Assembly (NCBI GenBank): GCA_033977485.1
Contig: CM066987.1
Location: 49,417,033-49,481,032, forward strand
DNA length: 64,000 bases
From: Hydrangea macrophylla
Lineage: Eukaryota; Streptophyta; Magnoliopsida; Cornales; Hydrangeaceae
Reading direction: 5' to 3'
Shown here: positions 34,800 to 63,600 of the stretch, piece after piece
Position numbering within the stretch: position 1 is the stretch's first letter
How the letters are laid out: the number at the start of each line of letters is the position of its first letter
The notes under the pieces: model-generated
Databases searched by the model: none
Told to the model about the DNA's origin: nothing
What the model saw: only the letters and a program-made list of their open reading frames with translations
Position numbers and translations under genes: made by a program

Positions 34800-36690
34800 T
34801 GAAAAACCGTGATGGAGGTGACATGGTGGTAGAGGTGCTGCGATTATAGATGGAGGTGGCGATGGCGATGGTGATGGTGGTGCTGCGATGGTGATGGAGG
34901 TGACGATGGCGGTTGTGTTGTTGCGATAGTGATGAAGGTGACGTGGTGGAGGTGCTGCGATTGTAGATAGAGGTGACGATGGTGGTGGTGGTGGTGGTGC
35001 GATGGTGGTAGTGGAGGTGCTGCGATGGTAGTGGTGGTGCTGTGATGGTGGTGGTGATGACGATGGTAATGGAGGTGACGATGGTGTGATGTCGATGGCG
35101 ACGACGGCCACGGCAACGACGACGATGATAGCAACGGTGATGGCGGTGCTGGTGCGGTGGTAGTGGTGGTGCGGTGGTGGTGCTTTGATGGTGGAAGTGG
35201 TGCTGTAAAATTATCTGTTTTCAAAAACAGATAATATTGTGGTACTGCTAGTGGTGGTGCTGTGATGGCAGTAGTTGTGAACTGTGCTATTATGGGGGTG
35301 GTGGTAGTGGTGGTGGTGATAGTGCGGTGGTGGTGGTGCTACAATGGTGGTGGTGATGCTGCAAAATTACCTGTTTTAGAAAACAGATAATATTATATGT
35401 TTTCAAAAATAGATAATATTGTGGTGCTGCTAGTGGTGGTCGTGGTGCTGCTATGACGGCGATAGTTGTGAACTGTGCTGTTATGGGGGTGCTGGTGGTG
35501 CGGTGGTGGTGCTCTGATGGTGGAGGTGGTGCTACAAAATTATCTATTTTAGATTATCTGTTTTCAAAAACAGATAATATTGTGGTGCCGCTGGTCGTGG
35601 TCGTGGTCGTGGTCGTGCTATGATGGCAGTGGTTGTGAACTATGTCGTTATGGGGGTGGGGGTGGTGGTGGTGGTGGTGGTGGTGGTGGTGGTAGTGGTG
35701 TTGCTCCGATGGTAGTGGTGGTGCTGCAAAATTATCTATTTTAGAAAACAGATAATATTGTGGTGGTGGTCATGGTGGTGCTGTGATGGCGATGGTTTGT
35801 GAACTGTGCTGTTATGAGGGTGCTGGTGGTAGTGGTGGTGGTGGTGGTGGTGGTGGTGGTGGTGCGGTGGTGGTGCTGCTGCTGCAAAATTATCTGTTTT
35901 CAAAAACAGATAATATTGTGGTGCTGCTGGTGGTGGTCGTGGTAGTGCTGTGATGACGGTGGTTGTGAATTGTGTTGTTAGGGGGTGGTGATGGTGGTGG
36001 TGCTGCTGCTGCTGGTGCTGCATAATTATCTGTTTTCAAAAATAGAATATATTATCTATTGAGCATGACAGATAATAACATCACAATGGTGCTGTTATGG
36101 GGTGGGGAGGGATGGTGGTGGTGCTGCTGCTACTGCTACTACTGCTGCTGCAGTGGTGGTGGTGTTGCGAAATTATCTATTTTCAGAAATATATAATATT
36201 GTGGTGGTGCTGTGATGGTGGTGGTGTTGTGATGGTGGTGGTTGTGATGCGATGGTGGTGATGACGGTCATGACGATGGTGGTGGTGATGGCGGTGACGA
36301 TGGTGGTGGTGGTGGTGGTGATGACGATGGTGAGGTGACGACGATGGAGACGGCGATGGTTGTGGTAGTACGTGTTATGATGGTGATGGTGCTGGTGTTA
36401 GTGCTACGATGGTAGATGTGGTGGCGATGGTAGTGGTGCTGCAATGGTGACACGGTGGGGTGGGGTGGTGGTGCTGCAATGGTGGACACGGTGGCGAGGG
36501 TGGTGGCACTACAATGGTAGCAATGGTGGTGCTGCGATAGTGGTGGTGTTGCGATAGTGGTGGTGCTGCGATGGTGGCGATAGTGGTTCTGTGATGGCAG
36601 TGGTGGTGGCGCGGTGGTGATGGGGTGGCGTGCTGGCGATCATGCTGGTGGTGAAGATGACGATTGTGGTAGTGGTGGGGGTAGATTTGT
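34800..36690. repeat. GGT-rich minisatellite with regularly spaced hairpins
   Basis: About 1.9 kb of GGTGGTG/GCTGCGATG-type trinucleotides. Between about 35200 and 36200 the array has a higher-order unit of about 135-187 bp, each with an AT-rich palindrome such as TTATCTGTTTTCAAAAACAG followed by ATAA. Palindromes lie near 35210, 35367, 35398, 35554, 35730, 35889, 36024 and 36171. The minus strand gives His/Pro/Ser-rich open frames that are products of the repeat, not genes. Confidence 0.9.
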
Positions 36691-37045
36691 GATAAAAATA
36701 AAAATAAAAATAAATAAATAAAAATTTAAAAAGAAGGGGTTTAAATTAAAAATAAATGAGCACTTTGGGTTTATATCGAAAAATAAGCCTGGTTGAGTTT
36801 TACGAACTATAGACCAATTTTAAGGGGTTTATCTCAAAATTTCCCTTTAATTGTTATTGAAAAAATAGGTGTCGGTTCAAAGTTTTGAATTTTGGAAGTT
36901 TAAATTTATTTTTTTGCTAAGCTTTAAAAGCTACAAGGACTTTCAAATAAACAATATAGAGGGTATTTTTGTCAACTCCAATAGCGTGGAACCTCTCCCT
37001 AACCAGAGAAATTATGCGTTGTTAAGCCTAAAAAAAAACCTCATC

Positions 37046-37322
37046 TTTTTTTTTTTTTTTTTGTGCTTGGAAAAAAGGGGAGAAGGGGGCAACCAGCGTA
37101 GCAACCCTCCCTGGGCGTAACCATAGGAGCCCCTCCCTGATGTAGAATGTCCGGTTTGAGCCAAAGCTACTGCCAGTGTAGGCGAGCCCGTCACCACACC
37201 CCCACCGAAACGAACAGTGAGCCAGAAGCCTATCCACATACCTCAGAAATCAAGCTTTACTCACGCAAGCGCTCTCAACTTACGTCTATAAGCCCCGTCC
37301 AACTGAGCTACCACCTCGGTGG
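37046..37322 (-). mobile_element. tRNA-derived SINE
   Basis: Read on the minus strand it starts CCGAGGTGGTAGCTCAGTTGG, given here by its A-box core TAGCTCAGTTGG (37299-37310). A weak B-box-like GCTTGATTTCTGAGG lies about 50 nt on, followed by a tRNA-unrelated body and a 17-nt A tail (plus-strand T run 37046-37062). Total about 277 bp. A target duplication is not certain because both flanks are A-rich. Confidence 0.65.
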
Positions 37323-38307
37323 TAAAAAAAAAAAAAGAATAAAGAAAAACCCTATCATAGTAGACTTGTCACTGACTAAGAAAAAATTGGCAAATAGAAA
37401 CATTATAAATAGGAAAAAGAGACAGCAAAACCAAACACCGTAAAGTTGCCAGTTTTCTTTTCTAAATTTTCAAAATACAAAACATGTGTTGTTTTCCTTT
37501 TTTCCTTTTTTAATACATAAACAAAAGACAAATTATTTTCATTTTCGCCATTTCAATTTTTTATGAAAAAATTAAGGAAAATAGTAAGACATAACCCCCA
37601 AAAAGATGGTAATATTTTTCTTCTAAAACAAAAATGATAACCATAAGTGTGTTCAATTTTCATTTTTAAAAACATAAATAGAAAACTAAAAGTCACCACA
37701 TTACCAAACGGACAAAAAACTACACACTAAGAGAGCCCATATGATAAAACTATACACTAAGAGCCCATAAATAGAAAATCTGAAAACCAATTTTTTGTGT
37801 TTTTTTTTTTTTTTTGGTCTTTATTTTTTAACTCTATTTCATGGCCTTTTTGAGGAGAGGAAAAAAAAATGATTAGCCAAATGAATTACCATGTAAAGCA
37901 AGAGAAACAAAACGACTACCCAACACATTATTGATTTTTGTTCTATCAAAACAAAAAATATATATATTATCGATTTTTGTTTTCAAAAAAAATAAAACAG
38001 AAGCAGAAATGAGTTCTAAAAGTCTGAAATCAGTAATTATGACATCAAATAAATAAATTCAGCTCTGTCTGCTTCCCCCAAATTCCCAACTGCAATATTA
38101 TCTAAAACTAAACTTACAATAATTTAAAAGTGCTTAACAAATAAAAAACATAACAAAGCTAGCTCTCTCTCCTTCACTATCACTAAATATTTCATTACTC
38201 TACATAAGAACAATCCAAATGCCTCTTGAGAAACTTTTTCCCACTCTGCTCAACCACGCAATCATCCTCGAGATGCAGTACACACGCAGCCCGAGAAAAG
38301 GAACACA
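37323..38307. other. AT-rich DNA including the 3' UTR of the UAP56 gene
   Basis: No separate gene is seen. The right part, from 38307 leftward to about 38050, is probably the 3' UTR of the minus-strand helicase gene; no single poly(A) signal stands out. Confidence 0.5.
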
Positions 38308-55607
<17,300 letters not shown>

Positions 55608-55795
55608 TTGTAGTCGTCCTACATCATCAAAGGATTGTATATGTTTTTAGGGTCAGTCAGAGGAGACTGGATTAGGGTTTTGAATTTCCAGGAAATCTGG
55701 AGGAAGATATTGAGCTGAGAGTGTGTGTAAACTACTGCATACCTTTGAGACTGATACAGAACAGGGGAGGAGCGATTGAGACGGGGGCGTCTGCG

Positions 55796-55826
<31 letters not shown>

Positions 55827-55920
55827 CCTTGGATCTAGGGTTAGGGTTGGAGACAGAGAGCAGAGTGTTGCTACTTGTACTTGCTAGGGTCACAAGTTAC
55901 AAACTGATACTTATAAAAGC
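55608..55920 (-). promoter_or_regulatory. 5' leader, leader intron and core promoter of the UAP56 gene
   Basis: On the minus strand the leader probably has an intron from 55742 to 55619 (TCAAAG|GTATGC ... GATGTAG), joined 11 nt before the ATG at 55607. A CT tract (plus-strand GA run 55800-55827) lies in the first leader exon. A TATA-like TTTATAAG is at about 55911-55918. A Harbinger-type MITE begins at 56009, within about 100 bp of this box. Confidence 0.6.
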
Positions 55921-56008
55921 AGTTACGGTATCCCAAAGTACATTACTGCCCTCTCATTGGCCCGCCTTAGGGAAATTTTAAATTGTCCCCAAAATTTCTA
56001 TGTTTTAA

Positions 56009-56394
56009 GAGCAACTCCAACCACATTACCCATAATCAATTTTTAGCTATTTTGGGGAACCAAAGTGCATTTTTTGAGCTCCAATAGATTCCCTAAATGG
56101 TTCTCCATTTTGGAGAACCCCTTTTTGGTTCTCCACATTTGAGGAGAGAGGGTGTGAATATGGGTAATTACCCATAAGTAAAATAATGAAAAATAATACA
56201 TATCATATTCATTTAAGGAGAGAGAGTGCATTAAAATTTTCAATTTTTGTATAAAAATTAATGTAATAATTCATACCTCCCTATAATGGAGAACAAGATT
56301 GGAGTTGGGGCATAAAACTGATTAGCTAAAATAACTTTTTAGCTATTTTGGCTAAAAATTAGAGAATTTTTAAGTAATGTGATTGGAGATGCTC
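56009..56394. mobile_element. Harbinger-type MITE (TAA TSD) upstream of the UAP56 promoter
   Basis: TAA at 56006-56008 and 56395-56397. Left end GAGCAACTCCAACC; right end GATTGGAGATGCTC. 386 bp. It sits about 100 bp upstream of the putative TATA box of the helicase gene. Confidence 0.85.
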
Positions 56395-56605
56395 TAAGAC
56401 CTCCTCTCCATTGATCCAAAAAAAAAAAGGGTAAATTGCAAATTACACCCCTGTAGTTTGAGTATTGTGCAAATTATATTCTATGGTTTTAATTTTGGCA
56501 ATTTACACCCTACAGTTTGAAAATTGTGCAAAATCCACCCAATTACAAAAAAATAATAATAAATAACAAGGGCACAATGGGAATATCACATTATTTCCAG
56601 AGTAA

Positions 56606-56793
56606 AGATTGAGGCACACTCAAAGACACAACTTTTGGGACACAAACCAAGAGATGTGTCTATCTCTCTCTTGTGTCACTGTACAGATGTGTCTATCTCT
56701 CTCTTGTGTCACTTTACCCCCACAGTGACACAAGAAAGATATAGACACATTTCTTGGTTTGTGTCCCAAAAGTTGTGTTTTTTGGTGTGCCCC
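56606..56793. mobile_element. inner MITE A with about 45-bp inverted ends
   Basis: Left end GGCACACTCAAAGACACAAC then TTTTGGGACACAAACCAAGA; right end is the inverse (TCTTGGTTTGTGTCCCAAAA ... GTGTGCCCC). The centre has TGTGTCTATCTCTCTCTTGT twice and once inverted, so most of the unit can fold back. Confidence 0.8.
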
Positions 56794-56832
56794 AAGTATT
56801 ACCATTATTTCCAACCCAAAATAATCTCATAT

Positions 56833-57096
56833 GCAAGGGTGGACTCTGGAGTATAGTTCAGCGGGAGCAGAAGCTTATACAGGGAATTTTTTTTTGGATA
56901 GAAATAGTATAATTCTATATGTTTATTTTTTTATTTTTTATTTTTGTACATAGTAATCTATCCTTTAATTGTTTCACGAATAATTTTGTATCATAAGCTT
57001 AATTAGTTATTTATATTTATAAATTTCATTGTCTCAGAACTCCTTATAGGCTTCTGCTTCCACTGAACTACACTTCTGGATCTGCCCCTGCACATG
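56833..57096. mobile_element. inner MITE B
   Basis: Left end TGCAAGGGTGGACTCTGGAG then GTTCAGCGGGAGCAGAAGC; the right end, reverse complemented, is TGCAGGGGCAGATCCAGAAG then GTTCAGTGGAAGCAGAAGC. About 264 bp, AT-rich centre. Confidence 0.7.
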
Positions 57097-57539
57097 AGGT
57101 CATTTTGGACTGAAAATAATGTGATATTCTCATTGTGTCCTTGCTTTTTTTGTAATTTGGTGGATTTTGCACAATTTTCAAACTGTAGGGTGTAAATTGC
57201 CAAAATTGAAACTACATGGTGTAATTTGCACAACCCTCAAACTACAGGGGTATAACTTGCAATTTACCAACAAAAAAAAAAGACCTCCTATCCCCCTCTC
57301 CCCCAAGTGCGAGGGGATGGGTTCGAATCTCCACAAAAGAGAGTGGGAGGAGTTTTATTAGGCATTATACTAGGCACACAACACAAATCACGAACACATA
57401 TTTTAAATACATGTAACTTGCTTCCCAAAAAAGTGTGGGTCATGTGTGAAAAATTCACACAGCACAGAGTGCATACATTTAAAACATGGTTGTGGTTTGT
57501 GTTATGATTGGTGTTGTGTGCGTAGCATTATTATTTATT

Positions 57540-57740
57540 AGGGGTGTTCATAAAAAATCGACCCCGAAACCAACCGACTGAATTGAGTGAACTGAGCTCA
57601 TTCGGTCGGTTTTCAAACGTATAGTCCAAGAAGAAAACCGAACTGACCGACTGAAACACCCTAAAAACCCGACCGAACTGAACCTATTGGTCGATTTTAT
57701 CATGTGACAAAACCGAGAAAAACCGACCGTGAACACCCCT
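57540..57740. mobile_element. 200-bp MITE rich in ACCGAC repeats
   Basis: Left end AGGGGTGTTCA and right end TGAACACCCCT are perfect inverses. The body has AACCGACCGA-type repeats in both orientations. No clear target duplication. Confidence 0.7.
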
Positions 57741-58900
57741 AGATTTTATCCCCTCCTTTCTTTCAGAACTACCTTGTGTGCTCTTGTCGAGCTTGCCTCT
57801 TGGGTTCCTACTACTTGGATTATGTGTGTGTGGCGTGTGTCATCCAGATAAGTAATCTAAAAAAAAAAATCTAAAACCCATCTCCAATCCATTCCCAAAT
57901 TTTTACTCAAATTTCACTTAAAATATGGGCAAAAGCTTGTTTTGGTATAAGGCTCTTTAATGGAACCACAATTTTTATGGTGTATTTAATAACCCAATTA
58001 AATACTGAAAATGAAAATCTTTCAGTACTTTTTTTTCAGTGGATTTGATAATGTACCGCTTAATTGAAAAAGTAGCTAAAAATTTACTGAAAACTTTAAG
58101 TGAAAAATTCTACAGCAAATAATTACTGAATGCAGTCTATTTCAATACTTGAAATACTATTTTCAGCTTTGTAAATTCTATCACTCAAAATTTTCTGTAC
58201 TTAATTTTCAATTTTATCGAACGAACGTCCCTCACTCAATTCTTTTTATAAAATACCCATGTTGTCCTAAAATATTTCACACCTCTCTCATCTCAACACT
58301 TAACACAAAAATTTCTCACTATGTTCGTCTCTCTCTCATCTCCAAACACAAAGAAGCCGCGCGAGGACGAAGCCCAAGCTAGCGACAACGAAGACGGAAT
58401 CAGTGATTCCATCGACGTCGTCTTCCCCCTTCCTTCCTTCCGGTGACCTGCTTGAACAGACCTTAGGTGAAGACTGTCTCAAAATTGTAGTTGTTGGGTA
58501 TTTGATATCATGAACAGTGTGTGTTTCAATTTAGTATGAGATTGTAAAGCTTACTTTTGTATGTGTTTGGTTCTAAGATTGGAGATGATTTTAGGGGGTT
58601 TTGAACTAAAATTGGATTTGATATGGGTTTGGTTCTAGGATTGGAAGTGCTTTGATCACCCACTTATAAAAAAAATAAATCAATTAAAAAAAAACCTCAC
58701 AATCTTAATTATTTTCGTAATTATGGAGACTACTCCCTTGTCAGACATGAAATCCTAATCATATTAAAGTTTCATACAAAAGTAATAATTTACCCTTAAC
58801 GTAATTTAAATTTTTGATGAAATAAAAGCTTTTATTTGGTATTGAGGCGGGCCAGTACAATTAAAGTGATGTCCAACCAGAAAAGTGTAACCAACCCGAA
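57741..58900. other. AT-rich intergenic DNA
   Basis: No gene is supported. 57990-58200 contains several TTTCAGTA/TACTGAAA inverted motifs (possible small foldback). A 77-codon open frame at 58149-58382 is not protein-like. Confidence 0.4.
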
Positions 58901-58955
58901 TTTTAAATTTGGGAACAGAACGAAATTTTCGATATATAATTCGGTCGATTATCGG

Positions 58956-59242
58956 CAGTGTTCTAAAAATCCTCCTAGGCCTCCGCCTAGGCCCTGCCTA
59001 GGCCCTAGGCCTTGCCCAACCGCCTGGATTTTCACCTAATCCTTGCAAAAATCCCACAGGGATTTAGGCCTGGTCTAGACCTGGCCTAGGACTCCTAGGC
59101 CGGCCCAAGAGGCCGCCTAGGCCTAGGCGGCCTCGGAGGCTTAGGGGTGGAATTGTCATTTTCTTGAAATAATAACAAGGGCAAGCCCTAATAATCCCCT
59201 AAGCCACCACACCACAGTCGTTCATTCAATTGACTACCAAGA

Positions 59243-59283
<41 letters not shown>

Positions 59284-59573
59284 AAGACGACTCACGAGAA
59301 CTTCATGAAGTCGATTTTGTATCTGATGAGGATACAGAGGAAGAGGGTGATGAGGAGTATGAGTTTGAGTCTGATGGAGAGAGAGTGTTAGAGCAATATG
59401 GAGAAGAAGAGTTGGAAGCTTAGTTTGAGTCTATTAGAATTGTTTCTGTATTATTTATTTTTCTTTAAATTACTAGGCCTCCGCCTAGGCCCCGCCTAGG
59501 CCTCCGCCTAGGCCCCTAGGCCCTAGGCCCCCCCTCGCGGCCCGCCTACCGCCTAGGGATTTTTAGAACACTG
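58956..59573 (+). mobile_element. hAT deletion derivative with perfect 8-bp TSD ATTATCGG
   Basis: TSD at 58948-58955 and 59574-59581. Terminal repeats CAGTGTTCTAAAAATCC and its exact inverse. Both subterminal zones are packed with CCTAGGC / GCCTAGG palindromes. The centre has (GA)n at 59246-59280 and an acidic open stretch ending in LEQYGEEELEA and a stop (about 59283-59423), which looks like the C-terminal tail of a hAT transposase. 618 bp. It is inserted in an older AT-rich repeat whose halves read ...TCGGTCGATTATCGG and ATTATCGGTACTG.... Confidence 0.9.
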
Positions 59574-59659
59574 ATTATCGGTACTGATTTCATCGACCCG
59601 AACTGAAATAATCTGAACCGAATATAGAAAAGCTCATCTGAATCGACCGATTGTCCACC

Positions 59660-60612
59660 CCTACTCATGATATGTATGTGTGGTTATTACATTGGAGGAG
59701 GGGGATTTGAATCATACCCTAATGCGTGGGAGTGTTGATGCTCCCAACTAGTATAACACTTAAGTTTAGATTTACACCAAAAATATGGCTTCTATATATT
59801 CTTATATACTAATATCAAGAAACAGAATATTAAATGGTATATTCACTCATATGAAAGTGCTTAACAGTAAATTTTGTGGTATTTTGACCAAAAAAAAAAA
59901 ATTTTAATAAGTGTCACAACTAAACACCAGAAAATCAGAAAGAAAAATAATATTCTCCGTTCACAAACAACACAACGAAATGTTTTGAAAAAGTAAACTT
60001 GTTGCCATACTGTTCTCCTCATACGGTTGGGGCAGCTTACCCAAAAAAGAGAACCGAATAACCCATAGAAATAGTTTGATCACTCTCCATGCCTTTAGAA
60101 GATAAATACAGGGAATTGCTATACACCATCTTTTTTTGCTAAATACACCACTTTTACGCACAATTATTATTATTATTATTTTAATCTTTTACACTACAGG
60201 GTGGTGCATTTAGCAGAAAAGTTGGTGTGTGTACATATATATGTATTCAGAGAGCCACTAGAAGAAACAAAGCCATGAGATGCTTCAAAATTCAGGGGGG
60301 GGACCACAAAAACTAAACTGTCAAGCTTCAATTGGCCTATAACCACATATATAACCATCAATCAAATTAATGCAAGATAAAGACCAAGTGTCATCCACAA
60401 GCCAGGGTTAAAAATGCAATACAACAGTTATACATCCAGAAAGGCAAATCTACATAGAAGTTGCCGTTACGTGCGATAGACATAAAGTAAAACACGAGAG
60501 AGATTTAAAAAGGTTTACAACAATGCTCCACATGAGATCATAAAACACTATACGAGCCTTGGTGATCTTACTCTTAACTTCAAGAGATCCGAGGGGGTGA
60601 CGAGCTTAAGGT
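59660..60612. other. AT-rich intergenic DNA and probable 3' UTR of the longin gene
   Basis: No gene is seen. The part next to 60613 is expected to be the 3' UTR of the minus-strand longin-like gene. Confidence 0.5.
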
Positions 60613-63600
60613 TCAGAACTCAGTCGGAGGTTTTAACCTCACAAGTCTTTTGATTCTATCTTTGTCTGTGTTCTCCAGCAACCCCTTCAAAATAAAAGAA
60701 CACAAATAGAGTTAACAAGAACTCAATTGACAAAATAATGCGAAACAAAAGGCAGATCATCGGGTCACATGAATAGAAAACAACAGATCTACAAAATAAT
60801 ATGGCCTTTTTCAGTAAAATCACAAGCATGACCCCGAGTATAGAGAACCATCAGATTCACAAAATTACATGGCCTTTTTCAATAAATTGACGAGTATGAC
60901 CCCTAGTATAGAAACCCATCAGATTCACAAAATTACTAGCCATTTTAGTAAAATGACGAGCATGACCCAGCATATCCTATCGCATTGCTTTAGGCTGAAG
61001 ACCATAAAATAGCCATGACAGATGGTGGTCACAGGTGCTTTTCATTTGTAGGCCAACCAAATCTGAAAAAAAAAACTTTTACACTACACATGTGTTCAAA
61101 TTTCATGCGACTGTCCCACCATTTGACGGCCACTATGATTCCTCTATTACTATGGGACCCGCAAAATGCTCAAATCATAGTGTGCGTCCCACATATGTGA
61201 CGGTCACATGCAATAATTTCTGGTCACCGGGACAATAATCAGACATCTAGTATTTAGCGTAGTGGACCATTTTGTCCAAAACTTCCAAAATAAATTTGAA
61301 AATGTTTTCGTTTTATTAAGGACTTGCATGGTAAAGTTGCAGCTTTTGGTTTTTTTTTTTGGGTTTTGTTTCCCCTGTCTTTTCATTTGTGACACGAATA
61401 CCCCCTGCTCAGGACTAAGGCTTAGTTTGGCCCCCACGTGGCTTTTTAAAAGTAGCTTATGAAATTTATTATTAAGTTGTTTGATAATTTTGTACAAGTG
61501 ACACATTACTCTTCAAAAAAATATCATGAAACCAAAAAGCAACCTTGAGCTTTTAAAAGCTCCATTCTAGAGCTTTTAAGAGCTTTGCAAAAATTGAACT
61601 AGTTTATGCGCTTTTAAAAGCTCCATTCTTGAACAAGGTTATGAGTTTTGCAAAAATTGAACTTAGGGCTTTTTTGGGGGGAGCTTAGGGCTTTTTTGGG
61701 GGAGTTTAAAAGCTCCCCCCAAAAAGCCCTAAGTTCAATTTTTGCTTACCAAATGAATTAACATGAAATTGTGCTTTAAAAAAGGAGAAGCACCAAAATG
61801 GTAGCCAAACTAAGCCTAATTTAGATATGATACAAGTGAACTGGGGATGGAAGAATCCCCCACTGAGAGTTTGAAAGGTATTACTAGATAGATCGAAGAC
61901 TTAAAACTCATTAAAATATTTTCAATTCCGAAAACAATAGAATGAAATAATAGATACATTTCCTCACCTTCCACACAATCTCATCCAGGCACAAGCAAAT
62001 CTTTCCGTACTTGTCTAGGAAAAGGCGCTCAGTTGGAGGCTTCCCACATACGTCCTTTACAGCTGAGGTTATGACAAAGATTGCTTCTGCCACTTGATAG
62101 AAAAATTAAAAGAAATATGTTATGGAAACAACCATGTAACAGCATCTCCACATCCTCAATAAAATAGCTAGCTGCCAAAATAGCCCGTCATCAACATCAT
62201 TTTGAACTCGAGAATGTTATTTTGGGTAGCTAGCCATAATCTCTAAATGGGTTGCTAAGTTTGGAGCAGTGTTACCAGAAAACTGTCAGACCCTAGCGAT
62301 CCGCGTTTTGGTACGATCGTTCCGAAATGTGGTACACTAGCGAATTGAAACGCCGATTTGGGCGTTTCCGCTTTAAAGCACCTAATATAGTAATAAGACC
62401 ACCAAATTCTAGTGAACTTATAACACTACAAAATTCTCATCGATTAAAATTTCTCATTTAGAACTTTACTCGACAACAAAATGATTAAAAAATCGTTTCA
62501 CGTTTTCATTTATCATATTACTTTCCCTCTTATGATCGGAAGAAGTATACCCCCACCGTACCACATTTTATAGCACGTGGCGATCCGCGCTCCCGATCCC
62601 GTTCCTCGTACCGAATCGATCCGCGATCCAAGTAAACTTGGTTTGGAGAACCAATTTGGCTACCCAAATTCTCTCCAAATCATAACTGTTAGTTCTCCAA
62701 ATGTCAATTAGCACACAGATCTTCTCTCCCACATTTATTCATTCAACTCTGTTATATGTACGCATTTAATACATATTACATTCTCTCTCCATCTCTCTCT
62801 CCCACATTTATTCAACTCTTTTTCATACGTATTTATTGCTTAATACAGTCTCTCTCCAACCCTTTCTCTCCCATTGTCCCACATTTATTTTTAGCGTAGA
62901 CTCACAAAATCCACTGTCCAAACAATAATGAAGCAAAATAGTTTCCTAAAATAGAAAGGCGGATGTTTAGCTAAAGTAGCAAACCAAAATAGCTAAGAGT
63001 GTTGAGAATGCTCTAAAGGACTCTGCACCTAGCCAATCACTACAATTGCCAAAAACTACCCAATGACAAAGGGCATACCAGTATACTACAGTACAAGAGG
63101 TTTTCCATCGTATCAACGGAAAAGAATTATGCATATTCTCATCCTTTTTCTTTCAGCAAAGCACTAGTGTACTGGTGTTAAGTCCCCATTTCTCTAACAG
63201 CTTAAGATGTTAGAGAATGTGCCCATAGTATATATCAAACTTCAACAAATGGAGTGCTCTACTAGGCAACATACCAGAAGTCAAAATAACACTTTCTTGG
63301 CTAGGGTAACAGCTTATTCTCATTTTTGCAAATATTATTTCATAATCCATCCAAATTATATATACTTACATGCAAGTTCATCATACTCATCCTTGCCAAC
63401 AACAAAAACGCTCACATCTCCCAACACCGTGTAAACGATATAAACTGATCTGGAAAAAGGAATCAATAGATTAAACCAAGAGTAAACGAGAGAAACAATG
63501 TATGATTCTTAGAGAGAGAATGTCAGATTTTTTTTTTTATTAAACATTTAAAACTCCATAATGTAAAGGAGAAGGAAGGTCCTACGGTATGTAGGTTCAT

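Larger units (their letters stand above)
56432..57269. mobile_element. long-TIR MITE with two further MITEs inside
   Basis: Left arm about 56432-56598 (GGTAAATTGCAAATTACACC start) and right arm about 57106-57269 are inverse copies over about 165 bp, including TGTAAATTGCC, TTTTGCACAATTTTCAAACT and TGTGATATTC blocks. Long arms and A-rich flanks suggest a MULE-type MITE; the TSD is unclear because both flanks are A runs. Elements at 56606-56793 and 56833-57096 lie between the arms. Confidence 0.8.

Noticed and set aside
34785..36489. Long His/Pro/Ser-rich open frames on the minus strand
   Set aside because: They are translations of the GGT minisatellite and occur in several frames at once.
34620..36850. 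Possible inverted ends around the GGT minisatellite (AACCCC/GGGG-type motifs)
   Set aside because: Only short, low-complexity similarity; no terminal repeat or target duplication could be shown.
57310..57340. B-box-like GGGTTCGAATCTC
   Set aside because: No A-box or acceptor stem upstream; probably a remnant of a tRNA-derived repeat, too little to call.
61204..61506. 100-codon minus-strand frame in the longin gene intron
   Set aside because: It overlaps a Tourist-like MITE end and has no recognisable domain.
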